A DNA stretch of 64,000 nt from Streptococcaceae bacterium AM104-57 (GCA_027659245.1 JAQDPW010000006.1:19359-83358), one strand, 5' to 3'. Counted from the stretch's first letter, positions 27,229-35,908 are shown. Translations and numbers: made by a program. Notes: generated from the sequence alone by a model not told the origin.

Positions 27229-28155
27229 ATGAAATACATTCCATTTGGTCAAGAGAAAAGAGAACTATCAGAAATAGTCCTAGGCATGATGCGAATCAGT
27301 GATAAGTCGGTCAAAGAAGTTGAGGAGCTGGTTGAAACAGCCCTATCTGTAGGAATCAATGCCTTTGACTTGGCAGATATCTACGGTGGAGGTCGTTGCG
27401 AAGAATTACTGGGTCAAGTGTTAAAGCATCGTCCTGACCTGCGAGAGAAGATGTGGATTCAGTCCAAGTGTGGCATTCGCATAGAAGAATTTACCTATTT
27501 TGATTTTTCAAAAGATTATATTTTAGAGTCAGTAGACGGGATTCTAAAAAGATTGCAGGTTGATTATCTAGATAGCTTGCTTCTCCATCGTCCAGATGCT
27601 TTGATGGAAGCTGATCAAGTGGCTCAAGCCTTTGAAATTCTACACAAATCAGGTAAAGTTCGAGACTTCGGTGTGTCCAATCAAAATCCTATGATGATGG
27701 AATTACTGAAGAAAGAGGTCAAACAACCTTTATCTATCAATCAATTACAACTAAGCGCAGCTTTCACGCCAGGATTTGGATCAGGTTTCCATGTCAATAT
27801 GGAAGGTGACAAGGCAGCTTTGCGTGATGGTAGCGTCTTTGAATACTGCAAATTAAACGACATGGTTATTCAGGCCTGGTCAGTCTTGCAGTTCGGATAT
27901 TTCAAAGGGAATTTTGTCGGCAATGAGAAGTTCCAACAACTAAACCAAGTCCTCAATCGATTAGCCTTAAAATACGATGTGAGCCCTTCAGCTATTGCTA
28001 TCGCTTGGGTGTTACGCTACCCAGCTAAGATGCAGGCAGTAGTAGGAACAACTAACCCTAAACATTTGCTAGAAGCTAGCCAAGCAAGTAAGGTTAATCT
28101 AACTCGAAAAGAATGGTATGAGATTTACCTAGCAGCAGGGAATGATTTACCTTAG
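27229..28155 (+). CDS. Aldo-keto reductase (YdhF-like)
   Basis: 308 residues, a TIM-barrel NADPH-dependent reductase. The catalytic tetrad is visible: Asp in INAFDLADIY, Tyr of the same motif, Lys in IQSKCGI and His in LLLHRPDALM. SNQNPMMMELL and a late VGTTNPKHL bind the cofactor. The natural carbonyl substrate is unknown. GGAGGAAG before the ATG. It stands alone between metG and a terminator. Confidence 0.88.
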   Translation: MKYIPFGQEKRELSEIVLGMMRISDKSVKEVEELVETALSVGINAFDLADIYGGGRCEELLGQVLKHRPDLREKMWIQSKCGIRIEEFTYFDFSKDYILESVDGILKRLQVDYLDSLLLHRPDALMEADQVAQAFEILHKSGKVRDFGVSNQNPMMMELLKKEVKQPLSINQLQLSAAFTPGFGSGFHVNMEGDKAALRDGSVFEYCKLNDMVIQAWSVLQFGYFKGNFVGNEKFQQLNQVLNRLALKYDVSPSAIAIAWVLRYPAKMQAVVGTTNPKHLLEASQASKVNLTRKEWYEIYLAAGNDLP

Positions 28156-28185
28156 GATAAAATGCATTTATAGAAATCACAGTCA

Positions 28186-28210
28186 AAAAGCCGTTGGAAA
28201 ACGGTTTTTT
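28186..28210 (+). terminator. Terminator after the aldo-keto reductase gene
   Basis: AAAAGCCGTT GGAA AACGGTTTTTT stem-loop with T-run. TATAAT at 28213-28218 starts the next unit directly after it. Confidence 0.8.
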
Positions 28211-28212
28211 GT

Positions 28213-28218
28213 TATAAT
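28213..28218 (+). promoter_or_regulatory. -10 box of the 28-33 kb accessory run
   Basis: TATAAT 35 bases before ATG 28254; no good -35 because the terminator occupies that space. Confidence 0.5.
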
Positions 28219-28253
28219 GAAATTAAGATTTATAGATAACAAAGGAGAAAAAC

Positions 28254-28490
28254 ATGACATTCGAAGAAATCCTGCCTGGCCTAAAGGCTAAGAAGAAATA
28301 CGTGCGTACTGGCTGGGGTGGAGCTGAAAACTATGTGCAGCTTTTTGATACCATCGAGCAAAATGGCGTCGCCCTTGAAGTGACACCCTATTTCCTCATC
28401 AACGTATCTGGTGAAGGGGAAGGTTTTTCTATGTGGAGCCCAACTCCTTGTGATGTCTTAGCGACGGATTGGGTGGAAGTCCATGACTAA
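28254..28490 (+). CDS. DUF2829 (Tad2-like) small protein
   Basis: 78 residues covering one DUF2829 domain: FEEILPGLKAKKKYVRTGWGG, a middle strand (VALEVTPYFLINV) and MWSPTPCDVLATDWVEV. Some phage members of this family (Tad2, Thoeris anti-defence 2) are sponges that bind a cyclic ADP-ribose-type signal; others have no known role. This copy is chromosomal and not in a recognisable prophage. AAAGGAGAAAA precedes the ATG. Its end overlaps the next gene by 8 bases. Family membership is fairly sure, an anti-defence role is not. Confidence 0.8.
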   Translation: MTFEEILPGLKAKKKYVRTGWGGAENYVQLFDTIEQNGVALEVTPYFLINVSGEGEGFSMWSPTPCDVLATDWVEVHD

Positions 28491-29181
28491 ACGTGTACTG
28501 ATTACAGGTGTTAGCTCAGGGATTGGTCTGGCTCAAGCTCGACTCTTTTTAGAAAAAGGTTATCAGGTTTTTGGAGTGGATCAGGGTGAAAATCCTGATT
28601 TACAGGGTGACTTTCACTTTTTACAACGTGATTTAACGCTTGACTTGGAACCAATTTTTGATTGGTGTCCTCAGGTGGATGTTCTCTGCAATACAGCTGG
28701 GGTTTTGGATGATTACAAGCCATTACTAGAACAATCAGCCCAGGAAATCCAAGAGATTTTTGAAATCAACTATGTGACTCCAGTGGAGTTGACCCGCTAT
28801 TATTTGATGAACATGTTGGAAAATAAGCGAGGGATCATCATCAATATGTGTTCCATTGCCTCAAGTCTGGCAGGCGGAGGTGGACACGCCTATACCTCGT
28901 CTAAACACGCCTTGGCTGGATTTACCAAGCAGTTGGCTCTAGACTATGCAGAAGCTGGGATTCAGGTCTTTGGAATTGCTCCTGGTGCAGTCAAGACGGG
29001 CATGACGGCAGCTGACTTTGAACCAGGTGGTTTGGCGGACTGGGTTGCTAGTGAAACACCTATCAAACGCTGGATTGAGCCAGAGGAAGTGGCAGAAGTC
29101 AGCCTCTTTTTAGCAGGTGGAAAAGCAAGCGCCATGCAGGGGCAAATTCTCACTATTGATGGTGGCTGGAGTTTGAAGTAG
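28483..29181 (+). CDS. Short-chain dehydrogenase/reductase, FabG-like
   Basis: 232 residues, a Rossmann-fold SDR: TGVSSGIG (cofactor loop, about 8-15), NTAG (NNAG variant), catalytic Ser in CSIASS and YTSSK (Tyr/Lys about 146-150). Annotated 3-oxoacyl-ACP reductase by resemblance, but the essential fabG lies with the fatty-acid genes elsewhere in streptococci, so a different substrate is likely. Translation is coupled to the Tad2-like gene by the 8-base overlap. Confidence 0.85.
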   Translation: MTKRVLITGVSSGIGLAQARLFLEKGYQVFGVDQGENPDLQGDFHFLQRDLTLDLEPIFDWCPQVDVLCNTAGVLDDYKPLLEQSAQEIQEIFEINYVTPVELTRYYLMNMLENKRGIIINMCSIASSLAGGGGHAYTSSKHALAGFTKQLALDYAEAGIQVFGIAPGAVKTGMTAADFEPGGLADWVASETPIKRWIEPEEVAEVSLFLAGGKASAMQGQILTIDGGWSLK

Positions 29182-29217
29182 CATAGTTGCTATTCTATAA
29201 ATATGTGGAGGTAAGCT

Positions 29218-29553
29218 ATGAAAAGAGATGAGTTTGGATTTGTCTTGCCCAATCTCTACTATCAGTTTTTATCGGACTGGAAAGAGATTGACCCCTATGA
29301 AATTGGAGATACAGGTATCTGTTTGTATGCCAAGGAGGATCTAGAGGAGCGTAATGAAACTTATCAGATTGAGGAAGTAGAGCCAGATTACTTTATGATT
29401 GGACAGGAAGGAGATTTGGCCTACTTTATCAAGAAAAATGCAGATGATTGCATTTATGAAAATGACTTGGGTGCTTTAGGCTCCTTAGACATGCAAAAAG
29501 TTGCTGCAAACGTCTATGACTTTATTGACAATATTTTAGAGGAAGAATTGTAA
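29218..29553 (+). CDS. SUKH (SMI1/KNR4)-like protein
   Basis: 111 residues, acidic. The pattern (FGFVLPNLYYQFLSDWKEID, GICLYAKEDLEERN, PDYFMIGQEGDLAYFIKK, YENDLGALG) resembles SUKH-fold immunity proteins, which neutralise nuclease toxins of contact-dependent or polymorphic toxin systems. GGAGG lies before the ATG. No terminator separates it from the SDR gene 36 bases upstream. No toxin is encoded nearby, so it would be an orphan immunity gene. Confidence 0.65.
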   Translation: MKRDEFGFVLPNLYYQFLSDWKEIDPYEIGDTGICLYAKEDLEERNETYQIEEVEPDYFMIGQEGDLAYFIKKNADDCIYENDLGALGSLDMQKVAANVYDFIDNILEEEL

Positions 29554-29571
29554 AACTGGGAGGGAGAAATC

Positions 29572-29991
29572 ATGTTTAGAGTGCTAGATGCAGATTCACC
29601 GATTTCAAAAGAAGATTTTTTACAATTTGAGGAGATTCTTGGGAAGAAATTGCCAAAAACTATGTTGGGCTTTTATCTCAAGCACAACGGTGGTCAGCCC
29701 CAAGTAAGGGGTGTTCACGATGACCGTCATTTATTTCCTTTCAATTCCTTTAATTCACTTGAGGAGATGAAGAAGTCTCTTACCTGGTTTGACGATGAGG
29801 CTGTGCCTGAGGGATTTAAGGGCGCAGATCTTCTCCATTTTGCCTATGATCCTGGATCTGGCAATTATGCTCTTTCTTTAAGGGCAGAGGATTATGGCAA
29901 GGTTTACTTCTATGTTTTAGAAGAAAAAGCTGAGGTGTATGGTCAATGGCCATCTTTTGAGGATTTTTTGAATTCCTTTGTTGAAGAGTGA
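29572..29991 (+). CDS. SMI1/KNR4 family (SUKH-1) protein
   Basis: 139 residues with the classic SUKH opening (KEDFLQFEEILGKKLPKTMLGFYLKHNGGQP) and FAYDPGSGNYALSLRAEDYGKVYFY. In bacteria the family is mainly immunity proteins to DNase or RNase toxins. GGAGGGAGAA precedes the ATG. 18 bases after the previous SUKH-like gene and 18 bases before the next. Confidence 0.85.
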   Translation: MFRVLDADSPISKEDFLQFEEILGKKLPKTMLGFYLKHNGGQPQVRGVHDDRHLFPFNSFNSLEEMKKSLTWFDDEAVPEGFKGADLLHFAYDPGSGNYALSLRAEDYGKVYFYVLEEKAEVYGQWPSFEDFLNSFVEE

Positions 29992-30009
29992 GACTAAAAA
30001 GGAGAAGGG

Positions 30010-30348
30010 ATGCGGAAATACCAAGAACTTTCACTAGAGCAGATGATCGAACAGGTGCGCGCGTACGAGTCTTCTTCAGATGATTTTTGCCTCTATGGCA
30101 AGGAGGATGGAGAGCTAGCACTAGATAGGCTCTATTGGGTATCAGATTATCCGGATGTCATAGAAGACCGTGATGTCTATCCGATGGATGTGGCGAAGCA
30201 GGATCTCCAGCTAGTCTACTATGGAGAGCAGTTGCTTGATGTTCTCACGGTTGCACTTGAGGAAAAGCCAGATGCAAGTCCCCAAGACTTGGTCGAGGCT
30301 TTGAAATATTATCATCAGCATGATAGTTTTATGCCCTTTGAAAGCTAG
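30010..30348 (+). CDS. DUF7716-like small acidic protein
   Basis: 112 residues (LSLEQMIEQVRAYE, DFCLYGKEDGELALDRLYWV, LQLVYYGEQLLDVLTVALEEKP). It resembles small uncharacterised proteins often found in immunity gene arrays; the DUF name is from memory. Start ATG 30010 with AAAAGGAGAAGGG upstream. Strongly acidic like its neighbours. Confidence 0.55.
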   Translation: MRKYQELSLEQMIEQVRAYESSSDDFCLYGKEDGELALDRLYWVSDYPDVIEDRDVYPMDVAKQDLQLVYYGEQLLDVLTVALEEKPDASPQDLVEALKYYHQHDSFMPFES

Positions 30349-30408
30349 TAAGCATACTAGTTTTATGAAGTTCATTGATAATTAACAAATACAATAAGGA
30401 GTTAAGAA

Positions 30409-30780
30409 ATGATAGATTACGAAAACATAAATGAAAAAATTTCCCCTTTTAACTTGCTTGTTTATGATGAGGATCCTAAAAATGTTCGAGGCTCGCTCAT
30501 TTATTACCCAGATGGAGAATACAGACAGGAAGTGTTTGACATTCGAGAAGAGGAGGGATTTGAAGGAAATGGCTATGATTGGGTATCCTTGGCTTTGGTA
30601 TTTTTGGAGGAAAAAATGCCTGAATTAAGCGATGCAATAGACTTTGATCCTGAAGGAAGTATGTTTTGTGCCTATTCTTCCAAGGTAGACGCCTTGTCTA
30701 GATTTGCTCTTGGCTTTAAAGAGTTTTGCGATGATATCGAAGCCATGAAAGACTTGTTTAGTCGAGCAGAGTTGGATTAA
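30409..30780 (+). CDS. Imm51 family immunity protein
   Basis: 123 residues. The Imm51 core is recognisable: FEGNGYDWVSLALVFLEEKMPEL, DFDPEGSMFCAYSS and a helical end. Imm51 members protect against polymorphic toxins. AAGGAG lies before the ATG. There is a 60-base gap from the previous gene with no terminator. The cognate toxin is not in the window. Confidence 0.8.
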   Translation: MIDYENINEKISPFNLLVYDEDPKNVRGSLIYYPDGEYRQEVFDIREEEGFEGNGYDWVSLALVFLEEKMPELSDAIDFDPEGSMFCAYSSKVDALSRFALGFKEFCDDIEAMKDLFSRAELD

Positions 30781-30830
30781 TTGACTAAAATAGTTTTAAA
30801 TTTTTGGAAATAGAATAGAAAAGAATTTAG

Positions 30831-31436
30831 ATGAAGCTACCAGAAATAGTTGAGCTAGTGGAAAATCATCCAGACCTACATCTCTATTTAGATAAAATTT
30901 AAAAAAAGAATAAGAAAACTCAAGCTAGCTATCTCGAATCGCTTAATCATCTGGCCTATCTACTTTATCTAGATGGTCAAGAGGAAATTGCTAAGAAATT
31001 ATTGGAGAGTGTCATACAAGTCCCATTTGAAGGAAATTATAATACTTGGGCCTTTGTTGATAGCTCTCTGGTTTTATTGGCCTATCTAGAAAGAGAGGCA
31101 GAAAATCAGGTATTGGTCTATAAAAAACTTCTTTTATCTCCATTAGAACAAGGGGAGGAATCCACTCAAAACATAAGAAGGAGAGTTCATCAGAGATTTT
31201 TGAATGGTGATAGCTTGGAGCAAAAGCTTGCAAAAATCGAGCAAGCTTCAAGTCCTGAATCGGAAATGGAACGCCGTTTGCTATACTTGACAGATTTATT
31301 GAAGATTCACCTTTTTATTGATGAGTCAACTTGTGAAGAGACAGATATTCAGACAAAAATCGAAGAGAATATGGAGATACTAAAGAAGTATATCAAGGAG
31401 CATGAAATCTATAGCCTCTTTCCTTTTAAGGGATAA
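30831..31436 (+). pseudogene. Interrupted gene (DUF6707-like) with one in-frame stop
   Basis: Reading starts at ATG 30831 (MKLPEIVELVENHPDLHLYL), meets TAA at 30900-30902, then continues in the same frame as KKNKKTQASYLESLNHLAYL and on to TAA at 31434-31436, for a total of 201 codons. A single base change (for example AAA to TAA) in an A-rich stretch explains it. The remaining downstream part is helical and rich in Glu/Leu. Translation could restart downstream (ATG 31266 is the only later Met near), but the N-terminal part would be lost. Family name from memory. Confidence 0.7.
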
Positions 31437-31475
31437 GGTAAGTTATCGATCTTGGACTTTTAGAAAGAGTAGAAT

Positions 31476-31976
31476 ATGGAAATCAAAAAACACTTTGGTG
31501 TCTATGGCATTTGCTATGAGAATGGAAAATTACTCTGCATTGAGAAAACGAGAGGACCCTATCAACATCGTTTTGATTTACCTGGTGGTAGTCAGGAAGC
31601 AGGTGAAGGGTTGACAGAAACCCTCAAGAGAGAAGTTTTGGAAGAGACAGGCTATACGCTTAGCCGTTCTTCAAATCCTAGGATTTATGATGTAATGGTT
31701 CAAGAAGAGGGGCAAGACTTCGCAGTACATCATATCATGGCCTTTTATGACGTGGTACTCGATTTCGAGAGCTCTCATAAATCCCTTCCTCAGGAGGTTC
31801 TTGATGGAAGCAATGATTCAGCAAATGCAGTTTGGGTCCCTATTGAGCAGTTGACCGAAGAAAATGCCTCCCCCTTAATATTGAAGGTGAAGGCAGAGTT
31901 ACGAGGATTTCCAGAATTAGAACGGACAAGCTATAAGAATTGGAAGGTGAGAGATGAGAAACCAACTGGCTCTTAG
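31476..31976 (+). CDS. Nudix hydrolase
   Basis: 166 residues with a complete Nudix box about 37-59 (GGSQEAGEG, then REVLEETGY: the RE and EE metal ligands are intact). Hydrolyses a nucleoside diphosphate linked to another group; the substrate is unknown. The ATG has only a weak SD (AAGAGTAGAAT). Its last 23 bases overlap the PEP-utiliser-like gene, so the two are probably made together. Confidence 0.9.
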   Translation: MEIKKHFGVYGICYENGKLLCIEKTRGPYQHRFDLPGGSQEAGEGLTETLKREVLEETGYTLSRSSNPRIYDVMVQEEGQDFAVHHIMAFYDVVLDFESSHKSLPQEVLDGSNDSANAVWVPIEQLTEENASPLILKVKAELRGFPELERTSYKNWKVRDEKPTGS

Positions 31977-32802
31977 TGGCGAAAGAATTGTTGAAAAAAT
32001 TTACCCACAACTATTTCATCATGTTGGTATGATTCGTGGCGAATATTTGGTGAGGGAGATTAGTCAAAATATACTGCTAAAAAGTTGTCAGCAATTTGTA
32101 AAAGATTATCTAGACACTATTTGCCATTTGTACCCAGCTGAAGAAGTCTGGTATCGCTTTTCAGAGTTAACAAATGCAGAAGCAAATTGTCTAGACGGGA
32201 CTAAAGAGTATTTTGATGAACGCCACCCATTATTTGGATATAGAGGGACTAGGCGTTTACTAGCGTGTTTGGATGAATTTCAGGCTGAGGCACATGTCGT
32301 TACAGAAGTTTATCAAACCAATCCCAATTTGTCTGTTATTTTTCCTTTTGTCAATGATGCCGACCAATTAAGACAAGCTATTAGAGTATTGCGTGAGCAT
32401 GGTTTCATTGGAAAAATTGGCACAATGATTGAATTACCGTCAGCATATTTTGACTTGGACAGGATACTGGAAACTGGTATTTCAAAGATTGTAGTGGGAA
32501 TGAATGATTTGACTTCATTTATTTTTGCGACTGTAAGAAACAGTCAATGGCATGATATGGAAAATCCAATTATGTTAGATATGTTGAGACAGATGCAGGA
32601 TAAAGCAAGGATGAAAAAGATAAATTTCGCCGTAGCAGGATATCTGAATGCTTCTTTCATACAAAAAATGAATCAAATGGGGATTGAGTGCATTATCCAC
32701 TACAGTTCTATTCCGGAGATTTTTAATTTAGAGATTGACCATCCAGATCATCTCAAACGTGTAAAAGAAGAAAGTAAAAAAATACAAAGGAGCAACCTAT
32801 GA
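31954..32802 (+). CDS. Stand-alone PEP-utilising enzyme C-terminal (TIM-barrel) domain protein
   Basis: 282 residues. It matches the PEP/pyruvate-binding C-terminal barrel of PEP synthase, pyruvate phosphate dikinase and EI of the PTS: HPLFGYRGTRRLL, VIFPFVNDADQLRQ, GTMIELPSAYFDLD, VGMNDLTSFIF. The phosphohistidine swivel domain and ATP-grasp domain are absent. Where catalytic members have a Cys-containing GxCGE-type loop, this one reads AGYLNASF, so classic PEP chemistry is doubtful. AAGGTGAGAG precedes the ATG. It overlaps the Nudix and ASCH genes. Confidence 0.8.
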   Translation: MRNQLALSGERIVEKIYPQLFHHVGMIRGEYLVREISQNILLKSCQQFVKDYLDTICHLYPAEEVWYRFSELTNAEANCLDGTKEYFDERHPLFGYRGTRRLLACLDEFQAEAHVVTEVYQTNPNLSVIFPFVNDADQLRQAIRVLREHGFIGKIGTMIELPSAYFDLDRILETGISKIVVGMNDLTSFIFATVRNSQWHDMENPIMLDMLRQMQDKARMKKINFAVAGYLNASFIQKMNQMGIECIIHYSSIPEIFNLEIDHPDHLKRVKEESKKIQRSNL

Positions 32803-33239
32803 CACCTCAAGAAATGTGGAATGCCTACAAACAAATCAACCCCTCTATCGGAGATGAGATAGATGCCTGGGCCTTTGGAGTGGAACCAGACCTTTTAGCG
32901 GATCTGGTCTTTAAAGGCGAAAAAACAGCAACAGCCTCAGCCTACGACCTCTACGCATTAGAGGACGAACCCCTGCCACAAGAAGGGACCTTTGACATCA
33001 TTTTAGATAGCCAAGATCGGGCTGTCTGCATTATCGAAATTACAAAGGTTTCCGTTCAGCCTTTCCATCAGGTTTCAGCCGACCATGCCTACAAGGAAGG
33101 TGAGGGAGACAAATCTTTAGCCTACTGGCGTCAGGTTCATGAAGACTTTTTCAAAGACTGGTTAGGAGAAGCAGGTTTGATTTTTACACCTGACAGCAAG
33201 GTTGTTTTGGAAGAATTTCGCAAGGTTTATCCTCTGTAG
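32799..33239 (+). CDS. ASCH domain protein
   Basis: 146 residues with the ASCH fold pattern (WAFGVEPDLLADLVFKGEKTATASAYDLY, GTFDIILDSQDRAVCIIEITKVSVQPF, WRQVHEDFF). ASCH proteins are PUA-like and include RNA-binding regulators and amidohydrolases acting on modified cytidine. ATGA overlap with the preceding gene and AAAGGAG upstream. Ends the accessory run; a terminator-like hairpin AGTTTTGGA / TCCAAAGCTTTTTT (33258-33287) follows. Confidence 0.85.
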   Translation: MTPQEMWNAYKQINPSIGDEIDAWAFGVEPDLLADLVFKGEKTATASAYDLYALEDEPLPQEGTFDIILDSQDRAVCIIEITKVSVQPFHQVSADHAYKEGEGDKSLAYWRQVHEDFFKDWLGEAGLIFTPDSKVVLEEFRKVYPL

Positions 33240-33257
33240 ACTACTAGTAAGAAGAAA

Positions 33258-33287
33258 GTTTTGGAAATCACCGTCCAAAGCTTTTTT
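33258..33287 (+). terminator. Terminator-like hairpin after the ASCH gene
   Basis: AGTTTTGGA, 8-base loop, TCCAAAGCTTTTTT. Confidence 0.55.
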
Positions 33288-33361
33288 CTGACTTAAAATA
33301 TGATAAAATAGGTATGTTTGAACTAGAGTATTTGCTCAGAAATTTAGAATAGGAGAAAATG

Positions 33362-35908
33362 ATGCAAGCAGTAGAACATTATATTGAAACATTTGTTCCT
33401 GAACATTATGATTTGTTTTTAGACTTGAGTCGTGAGACCAAGACTTTTTCAGGAAAAGTAACTATTACTGGTCAAGCTAAAAGTGACCGTATTTCCCTTC
33501 ACCAAAAAGACCTAGAAATTACTTCTGTTGAAGTAGCAGGCCAAGCTCGTCCATTTACAGTTGATAATGAAAACGAAGCTCTTCATATCGAACTTGAAGA
33601 AGCTGGTTCAGTTGAATTGGTTCTAGCATTTTCAGGTAAAATCACAGATAACATGACAGGAATCTACCCATCTTACTACACAGTTGATGGTGTTAAGAAG
33701 GAAGTTTTGTCAACTCAGTTTGAAAGTCACTTTGCTCGTGAAGCCTTCCCATGTGTGGACGAACCAGAAGCCAAAGCAACCTTTGACCTAGCTCTTCGAT
33801 TTGACCAAGCAGAAGGTGAATTGGCCTTGTCTAACATGCCAGAGATTGACGTTGAAAACCGCAAGGAAACTGGTATCTGGAAATTTGAGACAACACCTCG
33901 CATGTCTTCCTACTTGCTAGCTTTCGTTGCTGGTGATTTGCAAGGGGTAACTGCTAAAACTAAAAATGGTACTTTGGTAGGTGTATACTCAACCAAGGCG
34001 CATCCACTTTCAAACCTTGATTTCTCACTAGATATCGCTGTTCGTTCAATCGAGTTTTACGAAGATTACTACGGAGTTAAGTACCCAATCCCTCAATCTC
34101 TCCACATCGCCCTTCCTGACTTCTCAGCAGGTGCTATGGAAAACTGGGGTCTTGTGACTTATCGTGAAGTTTACTTGGTTGTGGATGAGAACTCAACTTT
34201 TGCCAGCCGTCAACAAGTTGCTCTAGTCATTGCCCATGAGCTTGCTCACCAATGGTTCGGTAACCTCGTAACGATGAAATGGTGGGATGACCTTTGGCTC
34301 AATGAAAGCTTTGCCAACATGATGGAGTACGTCTGTGTGGATGCCATCGAACCAAGTTGGAATATCTTTGAAGATTTCCAAACAGGTGGAGTACCTCTTG
34401 CTCTTGAACGCGATGCGACGGATGGCGTTCAATCTGTTCACGTTGAAGTCAAACACCCAGATGAAATCAATACGCTCTTTGATGGAGCTATCGTCTATGC
34501 CAAAGGAAGTCGCCTCATGCACATGCTTCGTCGTTGGTTAGGGGATGCTGATTTTGCTAAAGGTTTGCATGCTTACTTTGAAAAACACCAATACGGAAAT
34601 ACCATTGGTCGTGACCTTTGGAATGCTCTCGGACAAGCATCTGGTCGTGATGTAGCAGCCTTCATGGATTCTTGGTTGGAACAACCTGGTTATCCAGTCC
34701 TTACTGCCACAGTTGAAAATGATGTATTGAAGATTTCGCAAAAACAATTCTTTATCGGTGAACACGAAGATAAGAACCGACTTTGGGTAGTGCCACTCAA
34801 TAGCAACTGGAAAGGTTTGCCTGATACACTTGAAACTGAAAGTATCGAAATCCCCGGCTATGCAGCACTTCTTGCTGAAAATGAAGGAGCATTTCGTCTC
34901 AACACTGAAAATACAGCCCACTACATTACTGACTATCAAGGTCAATTACTTGATGCTGTGCTTGCAGACCTAGTAGAACTTGATAACACAAGTAAACTTC
35001 AAATCGTCCAAGAACGTCGTTTGCTGGCTGAAGCAGGGCACATTTCTTATGCTAACTTGCTCCCAGTTCTTGATAAACTTGCTAAGGAAGAATCTTACCT
35101 TGTCGTTTCAGCTGTTTCTGAAGTAATTTTTGCCCTTGAGCGCTTTATCGATGAAGGAACAGAAGTTGAAAGAGCCTTCAAAGCATTGGTTGCTAAATTG
35201 GCTCGTCATAACTATGACCGTCTTGGTTTTGAAGCTAAAGACGGAGAATCAGATGAGGATGAATTGGTTCGTCAATTGACAATTTCTATGATGATTCGTT
35301 CAAATGATGAAGAAGCTAGTCAGGTTGCTAGTCAAATCTTCGCATCCCATAAAGAAAATCTTGCAGGTCTTCCAGCGGCCATTCGTTCCCAAGTTCTCAT
35401 CAATGAAATGAAACACCATGAAACTAAGGAATTGGTCGCAACTTATCTCGATCTTTATACTCATGCCACAGATGCAGTTTTCAAGCATCAATTAGCAGCA
35501 GCGCTTGCTTATGTGACAGATGCAGAAAACATCCAAACGATTCTTGCAACTTGGAAGGACAAATTTGTCGTGAAACCTCAAGATTTGTCTGCATGGTATT
35601 ATCAGTTCTTAGGTCATAAGGAAACTCAGGAACCAGTTTGGGCTTGGGCGCGTGAAAACTGGGATTGGATTAAGGCTGCTCTTGGTGGAGATATGAGCTT
35701 TGATAGCTTTGTTATTCTGCCTGCCCATGTATTTAAGACAGAGCAACGCTTGACAGAATACAAGACCTTCTTTGAGCCACAACTTTCTGACCTTGCCCTT
35801 AGCCGTAACATCGGTATGGGAATCAAGGAAATCGCAGCACGCGTTGAATTGATCAAGCGTGAAAAAGCAGCAGTTGAAGCAGTTGTTGCTCAATATGGAA
35901 ATGCTTAA
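33362..35908 (+). CDS. pepN: Aminopeptidase N (lysyl aminopeptidase)
   Basis: 848 residues, M1 metallopeptidase. Start placed at the second of two ATGs (33362) because AGGAG at 33351-33355 is then 6 bases away. GAMEN exopeptidase motif about 257-261, zinc site HELAHQ about 291-296 with the third ligand in NESFAN about 315, then the ERAP-like helical C-terminal domain. It is cytosolic and removes N-terminal residues from peptides taken up from the medium. Directly upstream of ciaRH, as in pneumococcus. Confidence 0.97.
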   Translation: MQAVEHYIETFVPEHYDLFLDLSRETKTFSGKVTITGQAKSDRISLHQKDLEITSVEVAGQARPFTVDNENEALHIELEEAGSVELVLAFSGKITDNMTGIYPSYYTVDGVKKEVLSTQFESHFAREAFPCVDEPEAKATFDLALRFDQAEGELALSNMPEIDVENRKETGIWKFETTPRMSSYLLAFVAGDLQGVTAKTKNGTLVGVYSTKAHPLSNLDFSLDIAVRSIEFYEDYYGVKYPIPQSLHIALPDFSAGAMENWGLVTYREVYLVVDENSTFASRQQVALVIAHELAHQWFGNLVTMKWWDDLWLNESFANMMEYVCVDAIEPSWNIFEDFQTGGVPLALERDATDGVQSVHVEVKHPDEINTLFDGAIVYAKGSRLMHMLRRWLGDADFAKGLHAYFEKHQYGNTIGRDLWNALGQASGRDVAAFMDSWLEQPGYPVLTATVENDVLKISQKQFFIGEHEDKNRLWVVPLNSNWKGLPDTLETESIEIPGYAALLAENEGAFRLNTENTAHYITDYQGQLLDAVLADLVELDNTSKLQIVQERRLLAEAGHISYANLLPVLDKLAKEESYLVVSAVSEVIFALERFIDEGTEVERAFKALVAKLARHNYDRLGFEAKDGESDEDELVRQLTISMMIRSNDEEASQVASQIFASHKENLAGLPAAIRSQVLINEMKHHETKELVATYLDLYTHATDAVFKHQLAAALAYVTDAENIQTILATWKDKFVVKPQDLSAWYYQFLGHKETQEPVWAWARENWDWIKAALGGDMSFDSFVILPAHVFKTEQRLTEYKTFFEPQLSDLALSRNIGMGIKEIAARVELIKREKAAVEAVVAQYGNA

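Noticed and set aside
30900..30910. Frameshift as the cause of the interrupted gene
   Set aside because: The frame is the same before and after the stop, so a single substitution suffices.
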